This document shows positions 44,487-56,382 of a stretch of DNA of 64,000 nucleotides, piece by piece. Below the pieces are notes generated by a model that made no database searches, had not been told where the DNA came from, and saw nothing but the letters and a program-made list of their open reading frames with translations. The DNA comes from Parelaphostrongylus tenuis. Taxonomy: Eukaryota; Nematoda; Chromadorea; Rhabditida; Metastrongylidae. The stretch is taken from positions 1 through 64,000 of the forward strand of contig JAHQIW010002276.1 in assembly GCA_019055375.1 (NCBI GenBank). Reading direction: 5' to 3'. Made by a program: the position numbers and the translations under genes. The first letter of the stretch is position 1. Each line of letters starts with the position of its first letter.

Positions 44487-47400
44487 CTATACTGCCAACT
44501 GCTGAATGTTGAAGTTTCTCATAAACTTCAAATATTCGTTATATCGACTTTTGGCATAACTAAAATTGTTGAGTTATTGAAGAACCAGATTATAGCTCAA
44601 CAATATCTCATACCTGGCATAGTCGAAATCCAACGTTGAATTCTGTGATTGAACTATAGCCCAAGCCGACCATAAGAGATGAGAAAGCTGAATAATCTAT
44701 TGTCAGTTTTTTAATATATCTTGTGCATTCACTATAGAAATCTGCCTTTTGAATTTAGTTCCATAGCGCTACAATTGACGAAACATTTAAGTCACATAAC
44801 AGAAATGTGCACTAGTACTTTCACATGCTTTAAGATTTTTTGCGCCAGCTCATCTGTCGATCCAGTTAACAAACGAAGCACGTAAATCAAAACAGGAGGA
44901 TATTTGGAGTTGAAGAGAAAATATGTTAGCCCTTCCACACCGGTCGTTGATAGGAACCGGAGTTGTGCTGGTCGCTCGCGCAGCAGTCGGCGCGATCGAC
45001 GTTGCAAATTGAGCGCACTGTTTTTACAATGTTGTAGTTCTGCAGAAAGATTCAGCCTTTCATCGTCACTGTGGGAGATTTTGTCATCAGTGAAGAGACG
45101 GAATACGAATGAAGAGACTTGAAAAGGATATTCATAGTTGAAACAATTACAAAAAAGTGAATTGTTTGTGCAAAGGGATACTACACATTGCACGTTCCCC
45201 TTCGTCGATAGTTCCCAACGGATTAAGACTGTACTTCAGGGGTTGCAAGCTTTATAGAATAATTTTCTGATTAAACATAGTTTTTTATAGTTATTGAAGA
45301 GAATTTTGTGATTAGTGAATGGTATGATGGAAGAGATCTTATAGCCCATGGTTAATACGAACAACACTAATATTTCGTGAAATCCCATATTTTTTCAACA
45401 GGGAGACTACATAGTTACGTGAGACGGCTTATCTCCAACTGTTACTAATCATGCTATCTTGTCTATATTAACTGCTGTTTGAATCATATTTATCTTTCGT
45501 TTCTTATATCAAAAACGATCTTTTTCAAGCGCTGCAGTAAACGAATAATTAGTCAAGTAGTTAAATAGACATTCATTAGGTGTACTTATGTGAGTTCGCC
45601 GTTTCTTTATTTTTGCAGTAATAGTAGTGAACATAAATACCTTTCGTTTCGAGTGTTTTTTTGAGGCCACGCTCAACTTTCAATGTGCCTAATAGTTATT
45701 TTTGAGCCAGTCATGTGGTTTGTTATGGTCACATATATAGTGTAATACACGTGTCTCGGCCTTGCAGCCTATTCAATCGCATGTACCTTTTCGTTCAGTC
45801 AGTTCATCGGGGATCTACCATATTATGAGGAGTCACGAAAAACGTTTTACATGCGTCGATAAGTGACAGAATTACCGAATGGATAATGTCGCACACTCGA
45901 CTGCTCTTGGTTGGTAATCGTGAAATAACATACCTTTCGTTTCGAGTGTTTCACGGATATTGAAATTTGAGCGTGATCTTGAAAATGCTTGAAGCGAAAC
46001 GTATATTTCAGGATTACCAGGAGCAATCGAGTGTACAACACTGCCCATTCGGTGATTTTATCGCTTATCAGCGCGAGTAAAACGGTCGTCGACTCCTCTT
46101 GTAAGGAGTAGATCCTCGAGAAACTGATGAGGTTGGAAGGCCGAAAAACGTGTATTGCACTGTGTAAGGGCCCATAACAGACCACATGCTTGACTCAAAA
46201 ACAACTATCAGACATAGTAAATGTGCAAATTCTTTCTCCAAGACTTTGAAAATGACGACATCAGTTTCCGGATTCGCCACTTGCAGGAATATTACTTCGA
46301 AGAGATACTAATTAAAAGAAACTGAAATTGCTTAATTCTGGTATTATTTAACTGCACATTTCCTTCAAAAAATTTTGGCATACAACCTACCTATACTTGC
46401 TATGAGATGGAGCTGTAGTGGGAGCAAATTCGCTTGTTACTCATGCACTAGTGGCGCGTAGGGGAACGATGCTAGTAAAACAGTGCACCAGATTAATGGA
46501 GATTGGAGTGCGCTTCATCATAAAACAAGTACATGTAAGTTGTATACCAAAATTTACACAATAAAACGCACAACTGAACGATACTGAGATCATGCAAGTT
46601 ATCCGTAAAAATCACATTAAACCAAAACGGCATGAACTCTGTAATTTTGCTGCTTGATGACGCTCGACATCATGTTGTAAAATCGATCGAAAACGTCATA
46701 AAAGGGCTGAGGTGAGAGGGTTTTTTGAAAAGTAGACAAATTTTTTTGATTCTTTCGAGGTTTTTTTTAAACCGGTCTGAGGAAAGAGTTTTGTCCAGCA
46801 AAATATAGGCGTGATAATAGTAAAAGAGGAGAGCACGTGTAAAATGTAAGTTTATTTTGAATGCTAAAACGCTATAAGAAGGCATTCAAAAAGAACTAAA
46901 TAGTGCAGTAGTCCAAGATTTAGGCCTTTGAACGATTACTAACACTCTTAAGAAAAGTTTCTGTCCAGCAAAGGGATCGCTTCTCTCTTTTTTCTCTACT
47001 TTCTCTATTTCCCCATAGTTCATCGTTGCAGTTTTGAACTTAATCGTTTCCTAACTCACTGAATCTGAGTGTCCTTCTTCCAAATTTTTATCGTCACACT
47101 TCTTGCATTAATATTTAATTAGCTCTGATAGGACTAAAACCGTCACCACTATATTGACACTTTGTAATTCGTATAAGTTCTCTATTACACCGAAAAAAAT
47201 CTGCCTATGTAGGGGTATAGCCTTAAGGGATCTAGCTTTATCAGACTTTGTCACCACAGTGAGTGCGAATATTCGAACATTTCATTTTACGCATTTTTCT
47301 CAGCAGATGTCGTCACATTTTCGCCACTATTATCATGGTTATTTTCAAAAAATTGTGCAAAAAGCACTTGAATGTGGGAAAGTTGAAACATGCACTACTA

Positions 47401-50400
47401 CTGTGTAAAGCTACTCGGTTTTACTTACAGCTTGAAAAAGTGGACATCTGTTTGTCATCTGGTTTAGTCTCTGTTCATCCACATGTCCATATCTTTCTTT
47501 GAGGTATATCCTCAAAAAATTTCGAATACCATCCTGATCAGGGCAACGAGAATAATCAGGATTGTCAACGCCTAAAATGCAATTAATGGGATCACCATGA
47601 AGAAATCTTGGGAATGTGATCGGAGGTCACCTGCAAATTCACAAAAATGGTTGGCAAGATCGAAAATGGTGTAATTGTAATCGGCGTACTCAAAGTCGAT
47701 AAAGCGAACACGTTCTGAAAGAAGCTCATTCACACAAAACTTCTTTAACTAAGTGTCTTGCACTTCTTTCGGTTTAGTTATGATTTTAGTGGCCGCATTA
47801 ATATCGCCAACAAAACTTAGCCTAGATCTTCATTGATATCGCCGTCTTGAATCTATTTGTTAAGGTCAGGACAAAGTCGGAATCTTTTCCGAAAGGCACT
47901 AAGTGTCAGCCAACTTATAAAACATTCATGTCACAGTATATTATAATTAGCTTTTATATTTTGCGAGTCATTCATGCTTTTTATGTAGAGAGAAAGGTCA
48001 CATACCGGAAATTGGATCGAAAAGTATGTTGTGCACTAAGAGGTCATTGTGACAAAAAGTGACTTCTTCCTTCAGTGGAGCCACAATCGCTTGCATTTTT
48101 TTCAGCTGAACAGGCAGCTCACTAACGAAGTTGATGTCAGGCTTAAATGAAATATGTAGAGAGCTTTTTCAAAAACTACTTCACTGTATGATATAGTGCT
48201 TATGTATTCGCCTGTACATTATGTGCTCAATTTGTGAATACCACCTTGGAACAGTGATCGGTCAAGGTAGCTACGCTCATTCGTGATTATGAAAATTAAG
48301 TGATAAGTAAAATTAAATTATTTGTCTTTGTTCACCACTCAATTCTCCTAGTTATAAGATTAAGTTGTTGTTGGAAAATAATCTACGAAGTCATAGTTGG
48401 AAAAAATGCCGGACATTTTCAACTGACTTTTGGAAGAACACATGTAGACCCCCGCCCGAGGATTACACTGAGACAGAACAGCTTACATATCACACCTAGC
48501 TATTGTGAAATGATGACATCTGAGATGTAGATGCCAATTATTTATAGTCCTCAAAAACTGCCGCAGCATCGGATCACGAATGAAGAATAAAAACCTTCAA
48601 AGAACAACAACGAGAGCACTGTTACAATTTAGCCTCCGAAAAACTTGATTACTGAGGAAGGACTTCTGCATGTATATAGGAAAGGTTATGGATATATTGG
48701 ACACTATTAGATGATTAAAACTCTTGAGTTGAATGGTTAGCGAACATGGATAATGCACTGAAGGATTGCTCAAAACAGGAGGAAGGGAATTGTGTGGCAC
48801 AGAGTTTCAGTTCTCTAGTGAGAGTAATACGCTTTCAAGGCATAGCACCAATGGAAATTGGAATATTCTAATGAGGTCTTTTTGAAAGGGGGGACGTCGT
48901 GGAGGAGCGATTGTGATGCTCGTCGGGCGCTCGCGAACGCGAGCTCTACTCCCGACTTCCTCCGGCAGTCAACAACACACCTTGTGGAACGCCTTGGCCA
49001 GGCTATATTTGATATTGCAAGAAGAACTGCCCAACCAGCATTCTACGACGTTTAAGAATATGACGAAAAAAACGAAGTGAATGTCAAAAGTACTGAGATC
49101 CGTACAGTGAAAAAACACTGTGAAAAGGAATCTATAAGGTAAAAAAAAGTGTCTTCTTGAAAAAAGTAGCACCATGGAAACAACTATTAACAAAATTGGT
49201 GGCGACTACGCAATACTCAAATGTCCTTATTTGAATTTCCCTTTACACTGTAAGGGATACATATAAAGTCAAAATGTTTTTAATTAATAAAAGTAAATAG
49301 AAAGGAAGGAACACCTTGAAGACATATTAAGGCGCATAGGGTCGGCGTAGAGGCAGATTTCAAGCGCTGAGTGTTGAAAGGCACGTTACTTGCCTTTCAT
49401 CAATGAAGTTATTCGTATCAATTATATAGACGTATCGATGATTATGTGATTGAAAAGATTATACCAGAAATCAAGAAACAAACTGATAGATTCGCCGCAT
49501 CAATGCTGTTGATGAAGTTCCGAATTTTTCTAAATGAGAATAAATCATCAGCCTCTATTACTGGAACTCCTTCCATGTTGTGATATGCTGCCATTGTTGA
49601 GCATATTCTTCTACAACCATGGTAATTACAACATCGATTAGAGTTGAAAATCGAGTTAACTTTGGCTACTGATACGATAATCAAAAAGTCGCAGTCACAA
49701 AGCAAAGAATGATAACAAAAGTCCATGGTCATACCTTTGCATAGAAGAATCTTTAAGATCGTCGACAGTGATAGTGGACCCGGGAAGATAACCACAAACA
49801 ATTCCATTTGCAAACCGAGCATAAAGAGGAGCAGCTAAGTCGTTGTGAGAGAGTTTTTCCATAGCTTTTAACTCACGATCCCTGAGTGGACGTACATGAA
49901 TGGACGACGACATCGCAGTACGCTTGAGGAAATAACTCAGTGTTGAAACTTTTAAGGTTTTACATGAACGACTACATTAGCGGTACTCCTTATTCCGGAG
50001 AATGGCAAGATTATTAAACAAATGGCATTTATGAAAGCTCTTAGAAGACTTCATTACACTAACCGGTCAATGAAGTTTTCCGTGTTTCTGCCAAACACTC
50101 TGAAAATTATCCTCTCAGAAGGATCGACGAATGCGGAAAAAATCTTGTTAGTTATTCCAACGGTGTATAGCTGCAATCATTTTTTAAGTGGAAAGTATTT
50201 AGGAGCATGTGGTTCACTATCTATCTCTATTATACGAGGTGGGCTGTCTAGCTGGGACAGTAGCTAAATTGAGTAGCACGTTCCATTTAAATTACATTGA
50301 GTAAGAATGTCTATGTATTGGCTTGGCAGTTAACTAATTCCGTGGCATGGCCACCTCACTTTTCTCACTAATTTGACTTATATTTTCTGTATATATGCTA

Positions 50401-51797
50401 TCGTTTTTACGCATACGCATACATGATGTGTTCATTTACATGCGAATAGTACCCTGAATAATGAATCTATTGTAACCTTATTAATAATCGACTATACTAG
50501 AGAAAGACGGAGAACGGTTCCAAGACTCTTTCTGCAAACACTTCAAATGGGCTTGGAACAATCCGATAAACGATTTGTCAGTAAAAGCTACATTTTGGCA
50601 AAACATGATGGATTAACTGCGAGCACTCTGTTTCTAGAAATTGCACAGAACGATATCAAACGAGAATGCGATTTTTCTCACGTTTTTTCAGTGGGTAAAG
50701 CTCTACGAACAACTCTGTTGCACTAATCACTAGGCGATTGAAAGATTTACAAGTGAGACAAATGACACAGGATGTACGGTGATTGTAATTGACAATATTA
50801 GATCGATGGCCAAGTATACAGCTTGGCATTATCAGTTTGATAGAATTTTAGTGCAGAATTTCAACTTAGAGTGACATATTTCAAGCAAAATCAAACTTTG
50901 TAAAATAAAATTTGAGGTATTAGAGTCCGAATAGATTTTCCAGTAAAAAAACATTAATTTACTTTGACTTCATTAAGCCCTGGTGTTTTCGTGGCGAGGA
51001 ATTTGATAAAGATATCTCTGAAGTCGGCTTTTCTTTTGGAGAAATTTTCATGCAGTGCACAAAATAGCTGGAATGCATGAAGAAGTGGTAGTCGCCATAT
51101 GAATGGCATAGCGAGTACGGTGGATGAGAGAGAGTCTCGTAATCTAGCTCGTTCAACCTTCGCTGCGCTGCCTGTGTGACCATGACTATGCACTATAGTG
51201 ATGAAAAACTAGCTACTTTCCGTTAAACCATATGCAGACATTGAAGGTGGTAGTGATTTTCATCATCGTCGACAATAGTGAAAGAAGATCGGCGACCATC
51301 CTCATCTCTGGCATCGGATTCGTCATGGAGAAATTTTTGAAAATAGAATTTGCATCTAGGTGGTTATGGTGCTCGTCACGGATCCCATACCCAACACTCC
51401 ACGACAGTCAACAACGAACGCACCATGGAACACCACAGTCGGTGATACGCTTGACCAGTATTCTACGATGTTCAAGAAGAAGACGAAAAAGCGATTCAAT
51501 ACTAAAAGTACGGGGATCCGCACAGTGAAAAAACACTGTGAAAACGGATGTTAAATTGCCGAAATGCGAAATAAAAAAGTGGGTTTCTGAAACACATATA
51601 AAAGAAATTAGATTTACAAATCGTGCACTAAATCCCGAGAACCTGAATGCGTTCCCACAGAAATTAAATCTGACCTCGAATTGAATGGGCTTCGATTTCC
51701 ATTGTGGTCGAATCACATTTATGACTTCAAGTGCAGATCTCTCACAACGAGTACGACTGGTGATCGATAACTCAATATTTACAAATGGAACATTCAT
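44487..51797 (-). CDS. Ethanolamine kinase (choline/ethanolamine kinase family), complete nine-exon gene
   Basis: Phosphorylates ethanolamine with ATP, the first step of the CDP-ethanolamine route to phosphatidylethanolamine, in the cytosol. Exons (5' to 3'): 51797-51675, 50170-50064, 49881-49735, 49610-49484, 48141-48006, 47714-47631, 47571-47429, 44687-44614, 44559-44487. All phases match, giving 337 residues, normal for the family. Visible motifs: GITNK (46-50), RVFGRNTENFIDRDRELKAM (phosphate-loop region), LYARFANGIVCGYLPG, the Brenner phosphotransferase motif HNDLLVHN (199-206, catalytic Asp201), IDFEY (219-223, metal-binding Asp220), NHFCEFAGVDNPDYSRCP, and C-terminal SHLLWSAWAIVQSQ with FDYASYAKSRYNEY. 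GITNK favours ethanolamine over choline kinase (compare C. elegans ckc-1). No lesion was found. Introns 1 and 7 are long and repeat-bearing. The 47,572-47,630 intron is only 59 bases. Confidence 0.9.
44812..45125 (-). other. Exon-like frame inside intron 7 of ethanolamine kinase
   Basis: A 133-codon minus frame (44,792-45,193) has a protein-like core including RSRRLLRERPAQLRFLSTTG and YPPVLIYVLRLLTGSTDELA, preceded by TTTTCAAG (acceptor-like) and followed by an AAA/GTACTA donor-like site. The kinase sequence is continuous across this intron (exon 7 to exon 8), so it is not needed there. It could be a nested gene piece, a decayed exon (weakly armadillo-like helices) or chance. Confidence 0.25.
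45640..46205. repeat. Family C inverted-repeat element in ethanolamine kinase intron 7
   Basis: The left arm (CTTTCGTTTCGAGTG ... GAGCCAGTCATGTGGTTTGT ... ACACGTGTCTCGGCCTTG ... TATGAGGAGTC) is mirrored from about 45,955 to 46,200 (AAATTTGAGCGTGATCTT ... AGGCCGAAAAACGTGT ... ACAGACCACATGCTTGACTC). The centre is near 45,940. Confidence 0.7.
46780..46985. repeat. Family A right-end fragments in ethanolamine kinase intron 7
   Basis: GAGTTTTGTCCAGCAAAATA at 46,786, then CGAACG-type middle and AAAAGTTTCTGTCCAGCAAAG at 46,953. The second end closes a partial element. Confidence 0.5.
50954..51190 (-). pseudogene. mariner transposase fragment in ethanolamine kinase intron 1
   Basis: Two overlapping minus frames join across a frameshift. 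One has LNELDYETLSHPPYS ... DYHFF (the HPPYSPD..P.DYHFF end of the mariner DDD domain), with SLCHSYG replacing the usual SPDLSPT. The other carries on with FSKRKADFRDIFIKFLATKT. The N-terminal two thirds are missing. It has the sequence style of nematode mariners (hookworm bandit-like). Non-functional. Confidence 0.65.
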
Positions 51798-51804
51798 GGA
51801 AATT

Positions 51805-51812
51805 CTGAAAAT
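51805..51812 (-). promoter_or_regulatory. Probable spliced-leader trans-splice acceptor of the ethanolamine kinase gene
   Basis: On the minus strand ATATTTTCAG ends at 51,805, 7 bases before the ATG at 51,797, with no frame upstream. This is the usual SL acceptor position in nematodes. Confidence 0.55.
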
Positions 51813-51814
51813 AT

Positions 51815-52535
51815 TATAATTTCTTTAATTTTCTAACCTAACACTCGATATTCAAACATTGTAAACGCTTCGAGCCGAACAATTGCAATGGACGAAGTAT
51901 GTGCCTGTTACAGAGCTAAGGAGCTGAATTATTCTTAGAAGAACGCTTCATATCTTAATAAATTAGTGCTCTTTGTATGGAATGTCGTAGTGCTAGGGTG
52001 AAGTCCACCAGAATCGTGAGATATGCATTTTCACGTAAAACGACTTGCAAAATTACTTTTGTCCATCGACGTCAGCATTTAATTTGAGCAAAACTTCCTA
52101 TTGAATCTTTTGTGACAGACACAAAATAAATCAGAGGTGCAAGTTCAACTACTGGTGAGAATGTAATGACTAGACCATGAATCGCTTAGATATTAAACAC
52201 TAACGTTGCAGCAGTTCAAGCCTTCGTTGATCCTCCTACATATTAGCACCAAAAGCTAGCAGGATTTTTCTTTTTCTAGCCAAATCAACACTGCCTCTAG
52301 GGACATGGTACGAAAACCCGAAAGCGAAGAGAGTTCACTGAAAAGTGTTGACTGACTTCTGGGTCTGAAATAGCCGTCTTCAAAACGTACATGAGCATGG
52401 CAGACAGAATTAAGTGGGATGAAGAAGTACAACGAAAAAAAAGTGGCGAAGAACCACGTATTTTAATTAGGGTGATGTATTTTGCTTCATTTTATATTTT
52501 ATTAGGATGATTTGTTTCCTTCAAGCAGCATGGCT
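51815..52535. other. No recognised feature
   Basis: Sequence upstream of the ethanolamine kinase gene. No exon, TATA-type element or repeat that I can name. Confidence 0.35.
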
Positions 52536-52537
52536 GT

Positions 52538-52832
52538 TAGGGGCGCATATGGCGCAGTGGTCATAGGTGCTCTGTGTCGCATCAAGGTCGATAGTTCGAC
52601 CGCGCTATCATAGCTCATCAAGCTATCCATCCATCCCTCCGGGATCAGTTAATTGTAACCGAACTGGTCGAAAACTTGTCTAGAAGGATACGCATCACTG
52701 ACTCGATGCAGCGGTAGTTCATCACGAGTGATTGTTAAGGAATCCAGTCACCTCAAGCAATGGTAAAAATTGAAGACGTATGCATGGCGTATCTTGCAGG
52801 GATTGGATCAACGCCGCGCGCTTTATCCCGTT
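52538..52832 (+). repeat. tRNA-derived SINE (family S), copy
   Basis: Head GGCGCAGTGGTCATAGGTGC (box A region) and ATAGTTCGACC (degenerate box B), body with CCCTCCGGGATCAGTTAATT and tail with GGGATTGGATCAACGCCG. Confidence 0.65.
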
Positions 52833-52839
52833 GTTCGTT

Positions 52840-54000
52840 CATTATAGGTGTCATTTGCATGTTTCGTCCTCCTTAAAGTTCAGACATACTATACTAAGCC
52901 AAATCTGTTAATCATTTAGTAAAGAAATCCTTTCCAAATCTAAAAAGAAACCAATCAAAATGTCTATCAGTCAAGGAAATCCAGTCTTCTGCAGTAAAAG
53001 TCACCTATGTTCTGTCAAAACCTATGATTAATGAACTTTCATCATATCGAAAATCTGACATGGAGTGCTGCATCATTTGAGGTATTCAGATCCTCTCCCA
53101 TTCTATTGTGAATAATTGGTGCGAGATTCTCTTGAGGCTTTGTGGATAAATTTCTAATGCTCAAAAATGAATAACAAGAAAAAGTGTCCGAACATCACAA
53201 AAAATTCAAAACCTTATCACAGATACAATTTCTGAAGAAAATAAAATTCAGTAATTAGTGTGACAAAGCAGCGATGGCTTTTCCCATAAAAAGTTAAACG
53301 GAGGTTTGCTTGATTGATTTTCGAATTAGATTTTCACAAGTATTCGGAAATTTCCGTTAACTATCGCCTTTGGAGAACACATATCACCATGTGCAGTCTT
53401 CAGAAAAGAATAGTTCAGGACGAGGTTTAGTAAATGTCAGTCTCTGGAATGCCATAGAAATATCATATAAGGATGTCTAAATTCTCCATGGAGGTTTCAA
53501 GTTGGAGCATCAATAGAATAACGCGTTTTCAAAAGACAATTGAGTTCAAGTTTTTGAAGGCGATTCTACAGCAAGAGATTAACAGTCAGCTATAGAGATA
53601 AAATTCTAATTTTGAGAAATACTTAAAGTTTTTTACTTTGAACAGCAATGTTTGTAATTCACTTATCGTCTACTAAGCCATTCAGCCAATTACTTTGCTT
53701 CTGAATTAGCAAAAAGTAACTCGAGGAGTTTACAAATTGTTTCTAGGGTATTATAACTGAAAGAAAGAAAGCCGGATACAATCTAGTAAAGAAATTATAA
53801 ACAACAAGTACTGAATCTGTGAAAGTCATCTATGTCACTTGTAATTTTGTTTACTAGTCACAAGGTGACCAGGAGTTCAGAGCTCTGCCTAACACTTATT
53901 CGTATCGTTTGTAGTTATTCTGAGCATCAAATAACTCAAGTGAATAGCGATGAAGTCTCTATTCGTTCTTGAGACATTTTAAAATATTCCAAGTACCCAG
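52840..54000. other. No recognised feature
   Basis: AT-rich and without exon-like frames. Confidence 0.35.
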
Positions 54001-54306
54001 TTGAAGGCGATGTAGCCCAGTGGTTAGCAAGGTAGAGTGCGAGAAAACAAGATGACAAGTAAGGCGTGGGCCTCATCCTGTGCCCATTACTACCTCGCAG
54101 TCAATCAATAGACGCATAGGAAACGTCCTTAGTTCGACTGGTCTTGAGAGCAATGCCAATGGTCTCGACCAGCATTTTGCGGCATCCATAAGGAAGACAA
54201 AATCATTGAGCAGCAGCCGATGCAACACGTGAAATGTTTGATGATTTTTGTGGAGGGTATACTCGAGGGATTGCATCAAATGCAAAATTTGCTGGAATCC
54301 GAACAC

Positions 54307-54569
54307 TGAATTATAATATTGGCTAACTGCTGAAACGTTAGCTGCTGGATAAAGACTGATGTAACATCTACTGCCTGGCTTAACAAGAAAGTTAGAAATT
54401 ATTGAAGCATGTCGAGGATAATAGATAGCCGGTCTTGGAAATTCTAATATTGGATCGAGTAAAGAAGTGAGAAATGCATTCTGTTCACTCGAGAGGCATA
54501 AAAACCACCGCAATTTTCTTATGAGGTCTTTTACTGGAGTTGCCGCCTCGATTTGCAAGACCGACTTCA
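54307..54569 (-). CDS. Single candidate exon, unidentified protein
   Basis: An acceptor-like CGTTTAG precedes 54,569 and a donor-like GTGTTC follows 54,307. The 263 bases carry 87 codons in one frame, including TPVKDLIRKLRWFLCLSSEQ and IISNFLVKPGSRCYISLYPA. The frame continues open to 54,073, but that lower part is antisense to an interspersed repeat. I do not recognise the family, and no neighbouring exon was found. Confidence 0.3.
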
Positions 54570-55079
54570 CTAAACGTTCGCAAGAACAATTAGTAATATT
54601 TTAGGAACTCACGCTTTTGTGCGTCTAACACGAAGTTGGTATACTTTTTACTTGGCGATGATTGATGTTCTGATGACTTTTTCTTCTTCAGAGCTTACAT
54701 TTACTATACAGCACTGCATCTAACTACTCAGCTATCATTTCTTAAATATAGTGGAAATTTAATTCAGTAATGAATCTTCTTAACTCCCTGTTGGAGGAAA
54801 TCCATCGTTTATTCTCATATATTAGAAAGGTCGCTGATGTGTTTTCACACATTATAAGTAGCGTGAAGCCTACTCAGATTAGAAAATTAAGTAGAGTGCC
54901 AAACTATTTGTAAGATTCAAATATTCTACTTTTCTGTTACTTTTTTCATTTTCGAAACTTGTAGATAAGGCTCAAGAGGTTTAACGAGTCGAAATTCTTT
55001 AGTCGTGCCATACGATTATTGCTACTATCGCGAAGTCAACTTCGGTGCGCTTTTGTGTCCTACGTGTACGTAAACTTGT

Positions 55080-55396
55080 ATTAGGTCAAGTTTCCGACTC
55101 TCCATCTGGGATATTTGATCGATTTGGCCCACCCGATTCCTAGAAGAGACCAAGTCCTGAGTTACCTGATAATCATGTGTGCACTATGCGGGGACGAATG
55201 CATCAACAAAACGAACAGACTACTCAGAACCTGCAGGGAAGAGTGCCTATTTGGGAAAGTGAAGAACAACCCAAACACTCCACGAGACACGCCTAGAGAG
55301 CAAGAGTGTAAAGGAAAAAATCTTGAAATAGAAGTCGTTATCGTTGCAAAGGCATCTGAAGCATCTGCGCAAAGACCATCGAAACAATTTGGATGA
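55080..55396 (+). pseudogene. Penelope-like element GIY-YIG endonuclease fragment
   Basis: A 93-codon frame contains SYLIIMCALCGDECINKTNR then LLRTCREECLFGKVKNNPNT, matching the Y-L-I-x-C-x-x-C-G-x-x-Y-I-G-x-T-x-R and R-x-x-E-H pattern of Penelope-like GIY-YIG domains. The catalytic Tyr/Ile-Gly is changed to CIN and the Glu-His to EC, so it should be inactive. The reverse transcriptase is not adjacent. Confidence 0.5.
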
Positions 55397-55399
55397 ATA

Positions 55400-56380
55400 T
55401 CGGAAACACAACTTTGAACCGCAAGGGAGGTATCTCGTGCTCACACATTACTTGCGTCATGATTATTTCTGACTTTAGTCGTACACTTTCCCACACCTTG
55501 CAGGAGGGTGTGGCTTGTCTATAATAAAATACTGGAAGACTAAAAAAAAGAAAACGAAGGGTGTTTGACCCCTGAACAACGATACAGATTTCTCAAGCGG
55601 CAAGCGCAGTGCGCTGCAGTGACATTGTGGTAATTATCTGAAGAAATTTAGATTTTTATCGTCACTAAAAGAGATATCATCGCCACTGAATAGTGAAATA
55701 TGATAGGTCATAGATAGTAGAAACCATGCAGATGTATCTCCCAAAGCCTCGCATTTTTACAGGGGAAATCCAAACGCTTACCAAAAGGTCGTATCGAACT
55801 GTTATTAGACATTTTGACGTTATCTTATACACAGTTAGTCATATTTCGTTCTTTTATCTATCATTTTTGAAGGATTTTATCTTTTTACTTGGTCGCAAAT
55901 GAATCAATTGTGAGAAACTCGGTCACTTCATCATTTTGTTCTTCTAAAGTCAAACATTACGAAACGAACGATTTGATCTGTATATGTTCTCATCGCATAT
56001 AATTTGCTAAAGTCATCATAGTGCTTGAATATCAGAGAGCAATGAATATTTTGGCAAAATAACGCTGCCAACTGTATTCCATGCATTTTCATCAATATCT
56101 TTCAATATTTTTTCTATCAATGGTGTGCTTCTAGAGTTCGGACCTTCACAGAATCATAGAGCAGGCAGAGGAGCGATTCTATCGCTTCATGGCTAATAAC
56201 TTTTTATTGCTCATTTGCTCTTTTTTGACGTGGCTTGGGCTTTCTACGTAATTCTCTTTAGTTGAATACCCTACGATTTCTGGTAACCCGTCCAACAAAC
56301 ACCTCTCTATATTACTTCAATATGACCAGGTTTACGTGGTTTTAGAAGTCCATCAAATACGAAATGAACATTTCCGGTCT
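55400..56380. other. No recognised feature
   Basis: No supported exon or repeat. Confidence 0.35.
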
Positions 56381-56382
56381 AT

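Noticed and set aside
49882..49913. ATG at 49,913 as a start codon of ethanolamine kinase
   Set aside because: The CACTCAG acceptor at 49,882 joins in phase to FIDR of the upstream exon, and the true start with trans-splice site is at 51,797.
51408..51674. Continuation of the first ethanolamine kinase exon frame to 129 codons
   Set aside because: The frame runs past the GTCAGA donor into intron and a repeat. Exon 2 supplies the conserved GITNK continuation in phase.
54073..54306. Lower part of the 165-codon minus-strand frame
   Set aside because: It is antisense to the interspersed repeat shared with 9.1, 48.9 and 51.4 kb, so its openness is not evidence for coding. Only 54,307-54,569 was kept as a candidate exon.
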